From Sulfurimonas sp. (lineage in GTDB: Bacteria > Campylobacterota > Campylobacteria > Campylobacterales > Sulfurimonadaceae), in assembly GCA_027019325.1 (NCBI GenBank), contig JALUWT010000113.1:1-42892 (forward strand): 42,892 bases of DNA, given 5' to 3'. The position numbers and the translations under genes are program-made. Below, one piece after another: positions 16,258-25,211 of this stretch (its first letter is position 1; each line of letters opens with the position of its first letter). The notes below the pieces were generated by a model. That model saw only the letters and a list, made by a program, of their open reading frames with translations. It did no database searches and was not told the origin of the DNA.

Positions 16258-16929
16258 ATGAATATACTTATAGTAGAAGATGATAAGGATAGTGCCACAT
16301 TTTTAGAAAAAACCCTTGTAGCTGAAAAGCAGAGCGTAGAGCTTGCGTATAGTTATAAAGAGGCAAAAGAATGTATTGAAGAGAATATCTATGCCCTTAT
16401 TTTACTCGATTGGAACTTGGGTGACGGTAGCGGATATAAGCTCTTGCAAGAGTGTCGAAAAGAGTTGGCTCCAGAAGTCTCAATTATTATGATAACAAGT
16501 GAAAATGACACGGAGGAAATGGCTGCTGCTCTTGATACCGGAGCAGATGATTATATTACAAAACCCTACTCCATGGTGGAACTCTTAGCGCGCATAAGAG
16601 CTGTTTCACGCAGAGAAGCCTCTCAAAAAAGCTCTGTGGTGGAAGTTGGCAGACTGCAACTCAATATGCTCAAATATGAAATTCTTTTAGACAATACTCC
16701 TTTGGACTTAACGACAACAGAGTATGACCTTTTAAAATTGCTACTGCAAAATAACAATGTTATTTTGACACGCTATCAGCTCAATGAATCGATTATGAAA
16801 GATTTTGCCTCTTTTGGTAATAGCAATCTTGTGGATGTGCATATTAAAAATATTCGTAAAAAACTTGGTGAATATAATATTATTCAAACGGTACGTGGAA
16901 TCGGTTATACTCTTAAAGTTGAAAAGTAG
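16258..16929 (+). CDS. OmpR/PhoB-type response regulator
   Basis: A 223-residue DNA-binding response regulator. The receiver domain (1-115) has the acidic pair near E7-D9, the phospho-acceptor D51 (LLDWNLGDGSG), the switch threonine in IMITSEND and the lysine in DYITKPYS. The winged-helix output domain (about 128-220) ends with VDVHIKNIRKKLGEYN and VRGIGYTLKVE. It is the first gene of a tight operon with an outer-membrane barrel, a PstS-like protein and a sensor kinase, its probable partner. Boxes resembling Pho boxes stand at its own promoter and at the downstream ABC permease gene, so it probably controls both. Confidence 0.93.
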   Translation: MNILIVEDDKDSATFLEKTLVAEKQSVELAYSYKEAKECIEENIYALILLDWNLGDGSGYKLLQECRKELAPEVSIIMITSENDTEEMAAALDTGADDYITKPYSMVELLARIRAVSRREASQKSSVVEVGRLQLNMLKYEILLDNTPLDLTTTEYDLLKLLLQNNNVILTRYQLNESIMKDFASFGNSNLVDVHIKNIRKKLGEYNIIQTVRGIGYTLKVEK

Positions 16930-16935
16930 CTCTTT

Positions 16936-17943
16936 ATGAAAAAAATATTTTTACTTTTCATCTGTTTGTTGACAATAGTTTCTGCCAAAGAGTATGAACT
17001 TGGTGAAGGCTATCAGCTTGGTGATACTCCTCTATATGTTGGAGGCTATTTTTCTCTCGATTATGCCAGTTACAGCAAAGGTGATTTGCAAAAAGTAAGT
17101 TTGAACGATATGGCATTGCTAAGTTATGGCAGCTATCATAAATTTTCTTATATGGCAGAGATGGAGTTTAAAAACTACTATGTAAAAACATATGACAATG
17201 GTAAAACAACCACGACCAAAGATACAAAACTCTATGCTGAACGACTCTATGCGGATTATACGGCAAATGAAAATTTTATGGCACGTTTTGGAAAATATAA
17301 TTCTAATGTAGGGTATTGGAATCTTACCCCCATTAATGTCCTGCGTGACACAACATCCTCTCCTGTTACCGCAAGGGTGGTATTTCCTAAATATACGACC
17401 GGTATAGACCTGCAATATCATCTCTTCACGCAATCAGAAGTGAGTGTAAATATTACTTTGCAAGATAATAATTCGCTAGATGAAGCGTATAATAATTTTT
17501 ACATTAAAAAACATTTTGGTCTAGGTTTGGAGTATAGCTATGACAATCTCAGCGTAAAACTCAATGGAGGCTATTTTCATAAAAAAAATCATACACAAGC
17601 TTATGTTGATAACTACTATGGATACCTGAGCTTTCTTTATGATAATGATACTATAAAAGTGATGGGTGGACTTGGCCATAGAGATGACAACAGAGAGGAC
17701 GCGGTAAAACTTTCAACTTATCTGCAAGCAACATACGAAATCGCTTCACACCATTATCCGGTGCTTCGACTTGAGCATTATAATGCACAAATAGATATTG
17801 AGAATGGCATCAAAAAAGACACGAGTGCTGTTTTTGGATATACATATAGACCAGTGTATCCTGTAGCGTTCAAAGTAGAATACCAAGTGCACAGTAATAA
17901 AGCATTGGATAAATTCCTTACTTCTTTCTCGGTTATGTTCTAA
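16936..17943 (+). CDS. Outer-membrane porin-like beta-barrel protein
   Basis: A 335-residue exported protein with a short signal peptide (MKKIFLLFICLLTIVSA, then KEYELG) and a long barrel region. Barrel-like features are PLYVGGYFSLDYASY, the strand ARFGKYNSNVGYWNL, RARVVFPKYTTG-type strands rich in Tyr, Asp and Asn, and a final aromatic residue (SFSVMF). In other bacteria such porins occur beside small PstS-like proteins and sensor kinases; the substrate here is unknown. It starts six bases after the regulator gene. Its stop codon overlaps the next start by one base (TAATG), so it is translationally coupled. Confidence 0.85.
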   Translation: MKKIFLLFICLLTIVSAKEYELGEGYQLGDTPLYVGGYFSLDYASYSKGDLQKVSLNDMALLSYGSYHKFSYMAEMEFKNYYVKTYDNGKTTTTKDTKLYAERLYADYTANENFMARFGKYNSNVGYWNLTPINVLRDTTSSPVTARVVFPKYTTGIDLQYHLFTQSEVSVNITLQDNNSLDEAYNNFYIKKHFGLGLEYSYDNLSVKLNGGYFHKKNHTQAYVDNYYGYLSFLYDNDTIKVMGGLGHRDDNREDAVKLSTYLQATYEIASHHYPVLRLEHYNAQIDIENGIKKDTSAVFGYTYRPVYPVAFKVEYQVHSNKALDKFLTSFSVMF

Positions 17944-18359
17944 TGAAAAGATTTTTTTTATTTCTAAGTTTTTCTGCATTACTGCTACAAGCTGACAGCT
18001 ATGTACTTATAGCAAATAAAGATCTGAAGCTGACAAATATTTCGCGTCTTTATCTCAAACAGATTTATCTCAAAAAGCATCGTTATTTTAGGGATGTGAA
18101 ATTAATTCCTGTAAATTTAGATGTACAAGATGCTGCTCGAAAATCTTTTGAAAAAGAGATATTAAAGATGTCAAGAAATCGTTTGAGAGAATTTTGGATA
18201 ATGCAGCACTACGAAGGTGTACGACCTCCGCTTGTGATGCACTCTTCTAAAAGTATGATAAAATTTGTGGCAAAGATCAAAGGGGCTTTGGGCTATATTC
18301 CCGAGAAAAACTTTTCATCTCAAGAAAATGTAAAAATCATATACAGGTGGAGTGATTAA
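17943..18359 (+). CDS. Small PstS-like periplasmic substrate-binding protein
   Basis: A 138-residue protein with a signal peptide (MKRFFLFLSFSALLLQA) followed by a single PBP-like domain: YVLIANKDLKLTNIS, then RLYLKQIYLKKHRYF, LIPVNLDVQDAARKSFEKE, LREFWIMQHYEG and GALGYIPE. This is the short family often annotated as a phosphate ABC transporter substrate-binding protein, much smaller than true PstS. No Pst permease genes lie nearby. Sandwiched between a porin and a sensor kinase with one-base TAATG overlaps on both sides, it is more likely a ligand-sensing partner of the kinase than a transport protein. Confidence 0.82.
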   Translation: MKRFFLFLSFSALLLQADSYVLIANKDLKLTNISRLYLKQIYLKKHRYFRDVKLIPVNLDVQDAARKSFEKEILKMSRNRLREFWIMQHYEGVRPPLVMHSSKSMIKFVAKIKGALGYIPEKNFSSQENVKIIYRWSD

Positions 18360-20368
18360 TGCAAAAAAAACTCCTTACTGCCTTCTTAATCGTAGGACTT
18401 GTTCCTTTTGCTATTGTTTATCTCTATCTTATTTTTTATGCGCATGATAAAATTACCCAAAATATTCTCTCAAGAGAGTTTGAAAATATTCAAAGTGTCA
18501 TCTCTACAGCACAAAACAGACTTCTGCGTGCTGATAAAGAACTACAGTTTCTTTCAAAATTAGATGTTGTTGATGATGTTGTCGTTGGTGATATTGATGA
18601 ACGACTTGCAAGACTGCTATTGCAAAAGAAAAAAGATATGCATGCTCAGTTGGAGTTTGTCGTTATAGATCCCTCTTTTAACTATGTCACATCTTCTGCA
18701 GAACATAATCTTCAAGGCCGCTACAAATATTTACATGCATTGCAAGCGGCAGTAAAAAAAAAGCAGAATTTTTTTATGCAAGGACATAATCTCATCTTTT
18801 ACACAAAGCTCTACGCCAGTTTCAATCACAAATTTTTGGGTTATATGCTTCTAGAATACAATCTGAATAATCTTGCAAATCTGACAGCCAAGGGGAAAAA
18901 TATTTATGGTTATTTCTTGAATGAAAAAAGTCATTATATTGTAGGAGAGCATAAGCAAAGTCATCTGCTGCTTCAAGGCCGAGAAGGCAGTCTGATAACA
19001 AAGAAAAACCTCATAGTCTATAAGCGGCTTCATTCACATTTTTTAAAGGGCTGGTACTATGTAAATGTTATTAAAAAAGAAAAAGCACTCGATTTTTTAT
19101 ATGATTTTATAAATTTTATGAGTTTAATGCTGCCCATCGCTGTTTTACTGATTGTCCTTGTCTCTTTTGTGAGTGCTAAAAAAATCATTCGACCATTGCA
19201 AAAGCTGACAGAGAGTGTCTTGGATATTACACACAAAAAAGATTATAAACATTCCATTCATTTGGATGTAAAAGATGAGATCGCAAAACTAAGCGATGCT
19301 TTTAATGAACTTCTAGCAACCACTGACACCGCTTTGGAAAAACTTGAAACAGAGAATAAACTGCGTCTAAAGCGTTTTATAGAGCTTATTAGTATTTTCA
19401 ATGCTATTATTCAGACAAAAAGTGAAACAGAGTGCATAGAACTTTCCATAGAAAAAATTCAAGATCTAACAGATGATAAGCCCATTTATTTTGAAAAGAA
19501 AAAGAGTGAAGGCGCACAGATATATGTAACAAATTTTGAGAAAAATACGAAAGAGTGTTATGGTACGCTTCTCTTTGACAAAGAAGATTTTAGTGAAAAT
19601 GAGTTGCGATTTTATACCTCCATTGCAACGATGATATCACTACAGCTTGAGAGAATTCGACTTATTAATGCAACCACACAGGCATCACGGGCGAAATCGG
19701 CATTTATCTCCAATATGAGTCATGAATTGCGTACACCGTTGAATGCTATTATTGGATTTACACAGTATCTTATTACTTATGAAAAGTTAAAACAGGAGCA
19801 GATGGAAATAATCGGCAATATTGAAAATTCGGCAAGCTATCTTTTAGAGATGATTAACGGTATTTTGGACATCGCCAAGATAGAAGCAGGGAAGATGGAA
19901 CTCCATTATGAAACGGTAGATATAAAAGAGCTTCTTTTTAATGTTGTAAGTATGCTCACGCCGCTGGCGGAACAGAAAAATCTCACAATTTCACTTGATA
20001 TGCAAAGATGTAAGGAAGAAAGCATCTTTACAGATCCCTATTTTGTGAAACAAATCATTATAAATCTTCTCTCAAATGCTATAAAATTTACAGAAAAAGG
20101 CGGAGTTGAAATTCGACTGGAAACATTGGATACAAAAGAGTTGCAACTGAGCATTAGTGACACAGGCATAGGTATTGAAGCAGAGGATGTAGAAAAACTG
20201 TTTCAAGATTTCGCACAGCTAGATCATAAAATACAAAAAAAGTACAAAGGAACAGGATTGGGACTCTCTCTTAGTAAAAAACTTGCCAAACTTTTACAGG
20301 GTGATTTGCTTATACAAAGTGAAGGAATAGAAAAAGGCAGCAGGGCAATTTTAATCCTTCCAATCTAA
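18359..20368 (+). CDS. Membrane sensor histidine kinase with periplasmic sensor domain
   Basis: A 669-residue kinase. TM1 covers about residues 6-27, a periplasmic Cache-like sensor about 28-250, TM2 about 252-272 and HAMP about 273-325. A GAF-like segment spans roughly 340-435, and the HisKA motif has H455 (ISNMSHELRTPLNAIIGF). The ATPase domain carries LLSNAIKFTEKG, SISDTGIGIEAEDV and GTGLGLSLSKKL. There is no fused receiver. It closes the four-gene unit with the OmpR-type regulator, porin and PstS-like protein, and its stop is followed at once by another copy of the regulator box. Its ligand may be presented by the PstS-like protein, which is inference. Confidence 0.93.
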   Translation: MQKKLLTAFLIVGLVPFAIVYLYLIFYAHDKITQNILSREFENIQSVISTAQNRLLRADKELQFLSKLDVVDDVVVGDIDERLARLLLQKKKDMHAQLEFVVIDPSFNYVTSSAEHNLQGRYKYLHALQAAVKKKQNFFMQGHNLIFYTKLYASFNHKFLGYMLLEYNLNNLANLTAKGKNIYGYFLNEKSHYIVGEHKQSHLLLQGREGSLITKKNLIVYKRLHSHFLKGWYYVNVIKKEKALDFLYDFINFMSLMLPIAVLLIVLVSFVSAKKIIRPLQKLTESVLDITHKKDYKHSIHLDVKDEIAKLSDAFNELLATTDTALEKLETENKLRLKRFIELISIFNAIIQTKSETECIELSIEKIQDLTDDKPIYFEKKKSEGAQIYVTNFEKNTKECYGTLLFDKEDFSENELRFYTSIATMISLQLERIRLINATTQASRAKSAFISNMSHELRTPLNAIIGFTQYLITYEKLKQEQMEIIGNIENSASYLLEMINGILDIAKIEAGKMELHYETVDIKELLFNVVSMLTPLAEQKNLTISLDMQRCKEESIFTDPYFVKQIIINLLSNAIKFTEKGGVEIRLETLDTKELQLSISDTGIGIEAEDVEKLFQDFAQLDHKIQKKYKGTGLGLSLSKKLAKLLQGDLLIQSEGIEKGSRAILILPI

Positions 20369-20402
20369 TCTTCATTAAATCTTCACAAAACTCTCTTATA
20401 CT
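20369..20402 (+). promoter_or_regulatory. Third response-regulator box and promoter before the ABC permease gene
   Basis: TCTTCATTAAATCTTCA (20369-20385) starts on the base after the kinase stop codon. It is an exact copy of the box at 16201-16217, in the opposite orientation relative to the downstream gene. The -10-like TATACT lies at 20397-20402, 11 bases after the box, so the second half-site falls near the -35 region. That is the layout of activated Pho-type promoters. The ABC permease ATG follows at 20426 with a GAGGAGGG ribosome-binding site. Confidence 0.75.
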
Positions 20403-20425
20403 TCAAACTCCAAAGAGGAGGGTGA

Positions 20426-21508
20426 ATGTTATTAGCGACTGTATTGAAGGCGATGCGGGCAAACAGAGTGAAGACTGCTTTGATTTATCTCAGTCTTGTT
20501 GTGACCATCAGTGCTATTTTTCTCATCAGTGCCATCTCTCATGGTGTTATCTCGATGTATTCCAATATTTTGCAAAGTAGCGGTGATATCATCGTGACAC
20601 AAAAAAATATTTCCGATACTTTTTTTAGTAATGTAGACACGCAATTGATGCCAAAGATTGAAAAAATCGCAGGGGTGAAGCGTGTTTCCGCGCTTATTGT
20701 CGGAGCAAGTCCTGTGGAGTCTCTGCCCATCGTTGCTGTTTATGGTGTTTCAAAAAATCTTTATTCAAGATATAAATTGGAATCTGGACATTATCCTAAA
20801 AAGGGTGAAGTGCTTGTCGGTACTTCCATTTACAAAGCATTGACAAACAAAAAAGAGCCGCATATTGCCAATAAAAGTTTTGTACTTAGCGGTGTTTTTC
20901 GTAGTGAAATCGGTTTTGAAAATGGTGGCGTGGTTATGAATTTAGAAGATGCCGCTGCAATTTTTAATAAGTCGGCTTCTATGCTCTATGTCAATATAAA
21001 TCTTGCACAAAATTCTCAGACGATTATGAAATATATTACACAACTCGATGCAGACATTGCCGTAAAATCAACGAAAGACTTTGTGAATCACTACAACCAG
21101 TTTAAAATTATCAACACTTCATCTTCGCTTGTTTCTCTCATTGCTTTTGTGATGGGGCTTATCGCTATTGGCTCAATTATGAGTATTACGGTACTGCAGA
21201 GAAAAGATGAGTTTGGCATTATGAAAGCGTTAGGCATCTCTTCTGCCAAAATTGCTTCACTCATTGTTTTAGAAGGAGTTGTCACAGGATTTTTTTCTTT
21301 TGTGAGTGCATATTTTGTCTCTGTTGTAGCTCTGGAATTTATAAAAAACATTGACAAATTCCAAGGTTATGTCAGTGGCAGCATCGATGTGCAGCTTGCG
21401 GTCTCTGTTTTTATCGCAACCGTAGTTATGACGGTTTTAGGCTCTTTAATTCCAGTGTATACAGCTCTTAAAGTCGATCCTGTTACGCTCATTCAAAGAG
21501 GAAATTAA
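20426..21508 (+). CDS. FtsX/MacB-type ABC transporter permease
   Basis: A 360-residue inner-membrane permease of the FtsX/LolC/MacB class. TM1 is near residues 19-40, followed by a large periplasmic domain (about 45-235). Three C-terminal helices lie in LVSLIAFVMGLIAIGSIMSI, VVTGFFSFVSAYFVSVV and VFIATVVMTVLGSLIPVY. The signature sequences RKDEFGIMKALGIS (coupling helix) and the final VDPVTLIQRGN are typical of the family. Such transporters handle lipoproteins, peptides or toxic compounds from the inner membrane by a mechanotransmission mechanism. It pairs with the ATPase two bases downstream. No MacA-like adaptor or TolC was seen. Confidence 0.9.
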   Translation: MLLATVLKAMRANRVKTALIYLSLVVTISAIFLISAISHGVISMYSNILQSSGDIIVTQKNISDTFFSNVDTQLMPKIEKIAGVKRVSALIVGASPVESLPIVAVYGVSKNLYSRYKLESGHYPKKGEVLVGTSIYKALTNKKEPHIANKSFVLSGVFRSEIGFENGGVVMNLEDAAAIFNKSASMLYVNINLAQNSQTIMKYITQLDADIAVKSTKDFVNHYNQFKIINTSSSLVSLIAFVMGLIAIGSIMSITVLQRKDEFGIMKALGISSAKIASLIVLEGVVTGFFSFVSAYFVSVVALEFIKNIDKFQGYVSGSIDVQLAVSVFIATVVMTVLGSLIPVYTALKVDPVTLIQRGN

Positions 21509-21509
21509 G

Positions 21510-22148
21510 ATGATGATAGAAGCAAAATCACTCACACACAGATATGGCAGTGATGAGGCTTTACATGCTGTTAATTTTTCGGTGCAAGAGGGAGAATTTG
21601 TAGCGATTGTAGGTGAAAGTGGTAGTGGAAAAACGACCCTGCTCTCTATTTTATCAACACTCTTAACACCTACACAGGGTAGTGTGGAGATTATAGGAAA
21701 TGACACAAAAAGAATAAAGAAAATAGACAACTTTAGAAGAAAAAATATCGGATTTATCTTTCAATTTCACTATCTCATCAACTATTTAACGGTGTATGAA
21801 AATATTACACTTGCCATAGATAAAAAAAACAGAGCCGGCGTACAAACGCTTTTAGAAGAACTCGGAATAGAATCACTGCGTGAGCGCTATCCGTATGAGA
21901 TTTCAGGTGGGCAGAGACAAAGAGTTGCCATTGCAAGGGCTTTGGCAAATCATCCAAAAGTAATTTTTGCGGATGAGCCTACAGGTAATTTAGACTCAAA
22001 AAACTCAAGGAACGTTTTTGCGCTTTTAAAGAAAATAGCAGAAAGAGACCACATAACAGTTGTCGTGGTGACACACGACTTGCAACAGGCGAAAAACGCC
22101 GATACTATTTACGAGATGAATGATGGACATATTTCAAACTACAATTAA
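21510..22148 (+). CDS. LolD/MacB-type ABC transporter ATP-binding protein
   Basis: A 212-residue ATPase with Walker A GESGSGKTT (about residues 36-44), the Q-loop in FIFQFHYLINYLTVYEN, signature motif EISGGQRQRVAIARAL, Walker B VIFADEPTGNLDS and the H-loop VVVTHD. It belongs to the LolD/MacB class that partners FtsX-like permeases. Only one permease gene is adjacent, so the transporter is probably a homodimer of the permease with two ATPase copies. Its end overlaps the start of the CcoN-like gene by 29 bases, which implies coupled translation. Confidence 0.93.
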   Translation: MMIEAKSLTHRYGSDEALHAVNFSVQEGEFVAIVGESGSGKTTLLSILSTLLTPTQGSVEIIGNDTKRIKKIDNFRRKNIGFIFQFHYLINYLTVYENITLAIDKKNRAGVQTLLEELGIESLRERYPYEISGGQRQRVAIARALANHPKVIFADEPTGNLDSKNSRNVFALLKKIAERDHITVVVVTHDLQQAKNADTIYEMNDGHISNYN

Positions 22149-23694
22149 AAAACATTTTTATATTTCACTGCTCTTTTTTATCATAGGGCTCTCTTTTGGA
22201 TTCCTTTATTCTTTGAACCTTTTAGGCATTACAATTAATTCACAGATGCTTAATCCTACAAATGTACGTGCCGTGCATCTCTCTTTGATGCTCTACGGTT
22301 TTATTCCTCTGATGCTTTCATATCTTCCATTTTTATTGTTGCACAAAGATTTGGGTATGAACAAAAAAGCACTCAAATATTTGGAAATCTATTCTCTGTT
22401 TTGGTATGTTTTTTTGAGCGTAATGACACTCAGCTTGCTAATGGGTGTGACACGCGGTTTGGCATTTTATGATTTTCATTACAGTCTCAATGGTATTTTG
22501 GCATTTGCAGGGCTGTTTTATATTTTAGGTCTGTACGAATACATCAAAGAGTATGCAAAAAAGCCCTTATGGGTTTCAATCAGTCTGAAAGTAGTTGTCG
22601 CAGCTCCTTTTGTCCTGCTTTTTTTGATGAACCCTGTTGTAGGTCAGGTGGGGTCAACCGTAAGCGGACCACATGGCGACAATACACTTGGTATGAGTTT
22701 GGCACTTATTCCTGTTTATTATCTCATTATAAAGTTACTCTCTACAAACAGATTTCGCGCAAGATGGCATATTTTTTGGATTATTCCGGCTCTTTTTTAT
22801 CTGCTTTCTGTGTTGCACAGACTTTTTATGGGACCTCTGACATATGGAGAAGAGTGGTTTTTTCAATGGCTGACATTTTTATATATTCCGCTCATGTATC
22901 GATGGTACAAAGATGCCGTAATACCAAAAGAGGCAAAATTTCTTCTACTTATATCGATAAGTGCTTTTTTATTTGTGGATGTTGAAGGCAATATCTTATT
23001 CATCGAGTCTATTCGATGGATTTTTCACAGAAACGATCTTGTAGTAGCGCACGCACATATCGCTATGGGTGTAGGTGTTTTGTTTATGGCACTGAGTATG
23101 TACACAGACATTATAAAAAAACTCTACACCTCTTTCTTTATAAAACAATATCTCTTTGGAATGCTGGGTATTTTTACTGCATTGACGCTTAACGGTTTTG
23201 TGGAAGCGGGCTATATTACATTTGATACTGTAACATTATGGACAATACGCAGCATAAGCGGACTCTTCATCATTTCTTCATGTTTCTATCTTATACTTTT
23301 GGACATAAAGTTATCAAACTTGCAAATCTACAATTTGATTGGGATTGCAAATGATGGCTTTGGCGGTCTTTTTCTTATTCTGTCGGCAAGTTATCTCTAC
23401 CCGCTATTGGGGTTTTATTTTGACGGCGTGTATGCGTATGTTGTCTTTGGATTTGTAATGTGTACAGGACTGTTGCATTATTTGGCAATGCGTTATACAG
23501 ATTCAGAGCAGATTTTAACCTTTGCGACGGCAATTATAAGATTTTTTATAGGTGGTATATTCTTATCGCTCTATCTTTCACATAAGCTTGGTTATGAAGC
23601 ACTTGTGATTTTTGGATTTGATTTTATGTATGCCTCTGTATTTATTATCTGGTTTTATAGACCAGAGTATGTTCAAAGGGCAAAAAATGTTTAG
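22120..23694 (+). CDS. Orphan CcoN-like heme-copper oxidase homologue with altered CuB site
   Basis: A 524-residue integral membrane protein with about 12-14 helices, aligned by eye to the catalytic subunit CcoN of cbb3 oxidases. The heme ligands are present: H53 in VRAVHLSLMLYGF (low-spin heme) and the HAH pair H311/H313 in VVAHAHIAMGVG (high-spin and low-spin heme). One CuB ligand is kept at H185 (GPHGDNTLG). The adjacent His-His pair of TM7 appears as H233-R234 (SVLHRLFMGP), so one CuB ligand is replaced by Arg. No ccoO, ccoP or other oxidase subunit lies nearby. It is therefore unlikely to be a normal terminal oxidase; sensing, NO chemistry or a heme-only role is possible. Confidence 0.75.
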   Translation: MMDIFQTTIKKHFYISLLFFIIGLSFGFLYSLNLLGITINSQMLNPTNVRAVHLSLMLYGFIPLMLSYLPFLLLHKDLGMNKKALKYLEIYSLFWYVFLSVMTLSLLMGVTRGLAFYDFHYSLNGILAFAGLFYILGLYEYIKEYAKKPLWVSISLKVVVAAPFVLLFLMNPVVGQVGSTVSGPHGDNTLGMSLALIPVYYLIIKLLSTNRFRARWHIFWIIPALFYLLSVLHRLFMGPLTYGEEWFFQWLTFLYIPLMYRWYKDAVIPKEAKFLLLISISAFLFVDVEGNILFIESIRWIFHRNDLVVAHAHIAMGVGVLFMALSMYTDIIKKLYTSFFIKQYLFGMLGIFTALTLNGFVEAGYITFDTVTLWTIRSISGLFIISSCFYLILLDIKLSNLQIYNLIGIANDGFGGLFLILSASYLYPLLGFYFDGVYAYVVFGFVMCTGLLHYLAMRYTDSEQILTFATAIIRFFIGGIFLSLYLSHKLGYEALVIFGFDFMYASVFIIWFYRPEYVQRAKNV

Positions 23695-24679
23695 TGTTTT
23701 TTTGATACTTTTTGTATTTGCAGAGCTCAGTTTTTATCTCCTTATCGCGCAGACTGGTGTGGTGGAAATATTTCATTCTGATATTTTTTCAATTATGTAT
23801 CTGCCTATAGGTGGCATAATAGGAACATATTTGAATGTATATATTCCTTTTAAAACAGACCATAAAGCCATCGTTTTACTCGCCCTACAAATGTTTACAA
23901 CATTTTTTTATCCAGATTTTAATGCTGTGACACTCTTTCTTCTTGGTTTGAGTGTCGGGGGCATTTCTCCTATTATTATTCAAACCTTGAAAAAGGCAAC
24001 ACTCATTGATTTAGGTGTTGCCCTTGGTCTTTCTTATACCTTTTCAACACTGTTTTTTAATACAAACCCCATGCACAGAGAAATACTCGGGCTTTTTTTG
24101 AGTGCTGTTGCCATGTTTGGGTATCTATTTTTGCAAAGAAAAAAAATTACTACAGAAGCTCTTTGTTTTAATAAATTTTATTCTTACCCTCTTTATTTAA
24201 TGGTGATTTGGGTATTTTTAGATTCATCACTCTTTGAGACACTCTCACGCGATGCAATGATGGCTATTTGGAGAGGTGGTTTTAGTACTGAAATTATTCT
24301 TTTTCACCTTTTAGGTGTTGTTGCTGCAATCAGTATAAGAGTAGAATATTCACTTAAAGCACTCTTTATTACTCTGCTTTTTGTAGTATCTTATCTCTCT
24401 TATTTTATGCATGAAGCACTTTTGCTCAGTGTTGTCTACCCCTTCGTTATATCTTATTATAATATTGTGATTCTGCAGAGTCTCATTAAAGTAAAGTCTT
24501 TGAAAAATATAGGATTTTTTATGGTTTTCATAGGTTGGATGGCTTCTGGTGCAGGACTTATGGTGGCATTACAGGGTTTCATTCAATACGTTCCGATTCT
24601 GATATTGACAATACTCTTCTTTGATATTGTTAAACAATTAAATTTTACAAAAGGAGTTCTCTTATGGTTAAGAGAATAA
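23687..24679 (+). CDS. Multi-pass membrane protein of unknown function
   Basis: A 330-residue protein with about 10 hydrophobic segments and few charged loops. I chose the ATG at 23687 because AAAGGG sits just upstream. The in-frame upstream start at 23612 would lie deep inside the previous gene. Recognisable stretches are MYLPIGGIIGTYLNVYIPFK, FLLGLSVGGISPIIIQ, and a final LTILFFDIVKQLNF. The helix pattern is loosely transporter-like, but no family was recognised. It overlaps the CcoN-like gene by eight bases and the YceI gene by 16 bases, so it is probably a structural partner of one of them. Confidence 0.75.
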   Translation: MFSVFLILFVFAELSFYLLIAQTGVVEIFHSDIFSIMYLPIGGIIGTYLNVYIPFKTDHKAIVLLALQMFTTFFYPDFNAVTLFLLGLSVGGISPIIIQTLKKATLIDLGVALGLSYTFSTLFFNTNPMHREILGLFLSAVAMFGYLFLQRKKITTEALCFNKFYSYPLYLMVIWVFLDSSLFETLSRDAMMAIWRGGFSTEIILFHLLGVVAAISIRVEYSLKALFITLLFVVSYLSYFMHEALLLSVVYPFVISYYNIVILQSLIKVKSLKNIGFFMVFIGWMASGAGLMVALQGFIQYVPILILTILFFDIVKQLNFTKGVLLWLRE

Positions 24680-25197
24680 TGTTTTTATTGGCACTGCCGT
24701 TAGCAGTTTTTGGAGGCAATTTAAGCCTGACAAATGGGCTTATTCAAGCACATACAAAAGTTTTTGGAGATGCATCCATTAATCCGTCTGTGAAAAATAT
24801 TCAAGCAGATGTATCGATGCAAAACAATGCTGTTGAGTCTTTAAAAGGAATTTTATCGTTTCCTATTATAGATTTTAAATCATCTGAGAGGGATAGAGAT
24901 GAACATATGCAAGAGATGTTTGCGATGAAAACATATCCAAATATCACTTTGCAAATCAATAAAGTTCGCGCAAAAAATAAGCACTATGTGATAGAAGGTG
25001 TTTTAAACATGCACGGGATTGAAAAGCCGATTGATATTAACAGCTCAATTGTACAAAATGGTGACAGTGTTGCAATCAATGCAAACTTTAGTGTCAATGT
25101 CAGTGATTATGGCATGGAACCCCCTTCACTCCTCTTTTTCACAGTAAGAGACAGAGTTGACATCAATGCCTCTATTACACTGAAAACGGAAGATTAA
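24664..25197 (+). CDS. YceI family periplasmic protein
   Basis: A 177-residue exported protein with a signal peptide (about residues 1-17, MVKRIMFLLALPLAVFG). A YceI lipocalin-like barrel follows: DASINPSVKNIQADVSM, LKGILSFPIIDFKSSERDRD, MFAMKTYPNITLQI and VLNMHGIEKPID. Family members bind polyprenyl chains such as quinone-like isoprenoids in the periplasm and are often found beside membrane cytochromes. The strong RBS AAAGGAG supports the ATG at 24664; another ATG at 24679 is possible. A quinone or isoprenoid link with the CcoN-like protein next door is inference. Confidence 0.87.
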   Translation: MVKRIMFLLALPLAVFGGNLSLTNGLIQAHTKVFGDASINPSVKNIQADVSMQNNAVESLKGILSFPIIDFKSSERDRDEHMQEMFAMKTYPNITLQINKVRAKNKHYVIEGVLNMHGIEKPIDINSSIVQNGDSVAINANFSVNVSDYGMEPPSLLFFTVRDRVDINASITLKTED

Positions 25198-25211
25198 ATA
25201 AAGGTTTTTGC

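Noticed and set aside
23612-23686. Upstream extension of the unknown membrane protein
   Set aside because: The 25 extra codons lie inside the CcoN-like gene and the ATG at 23687 has a much better RBS.
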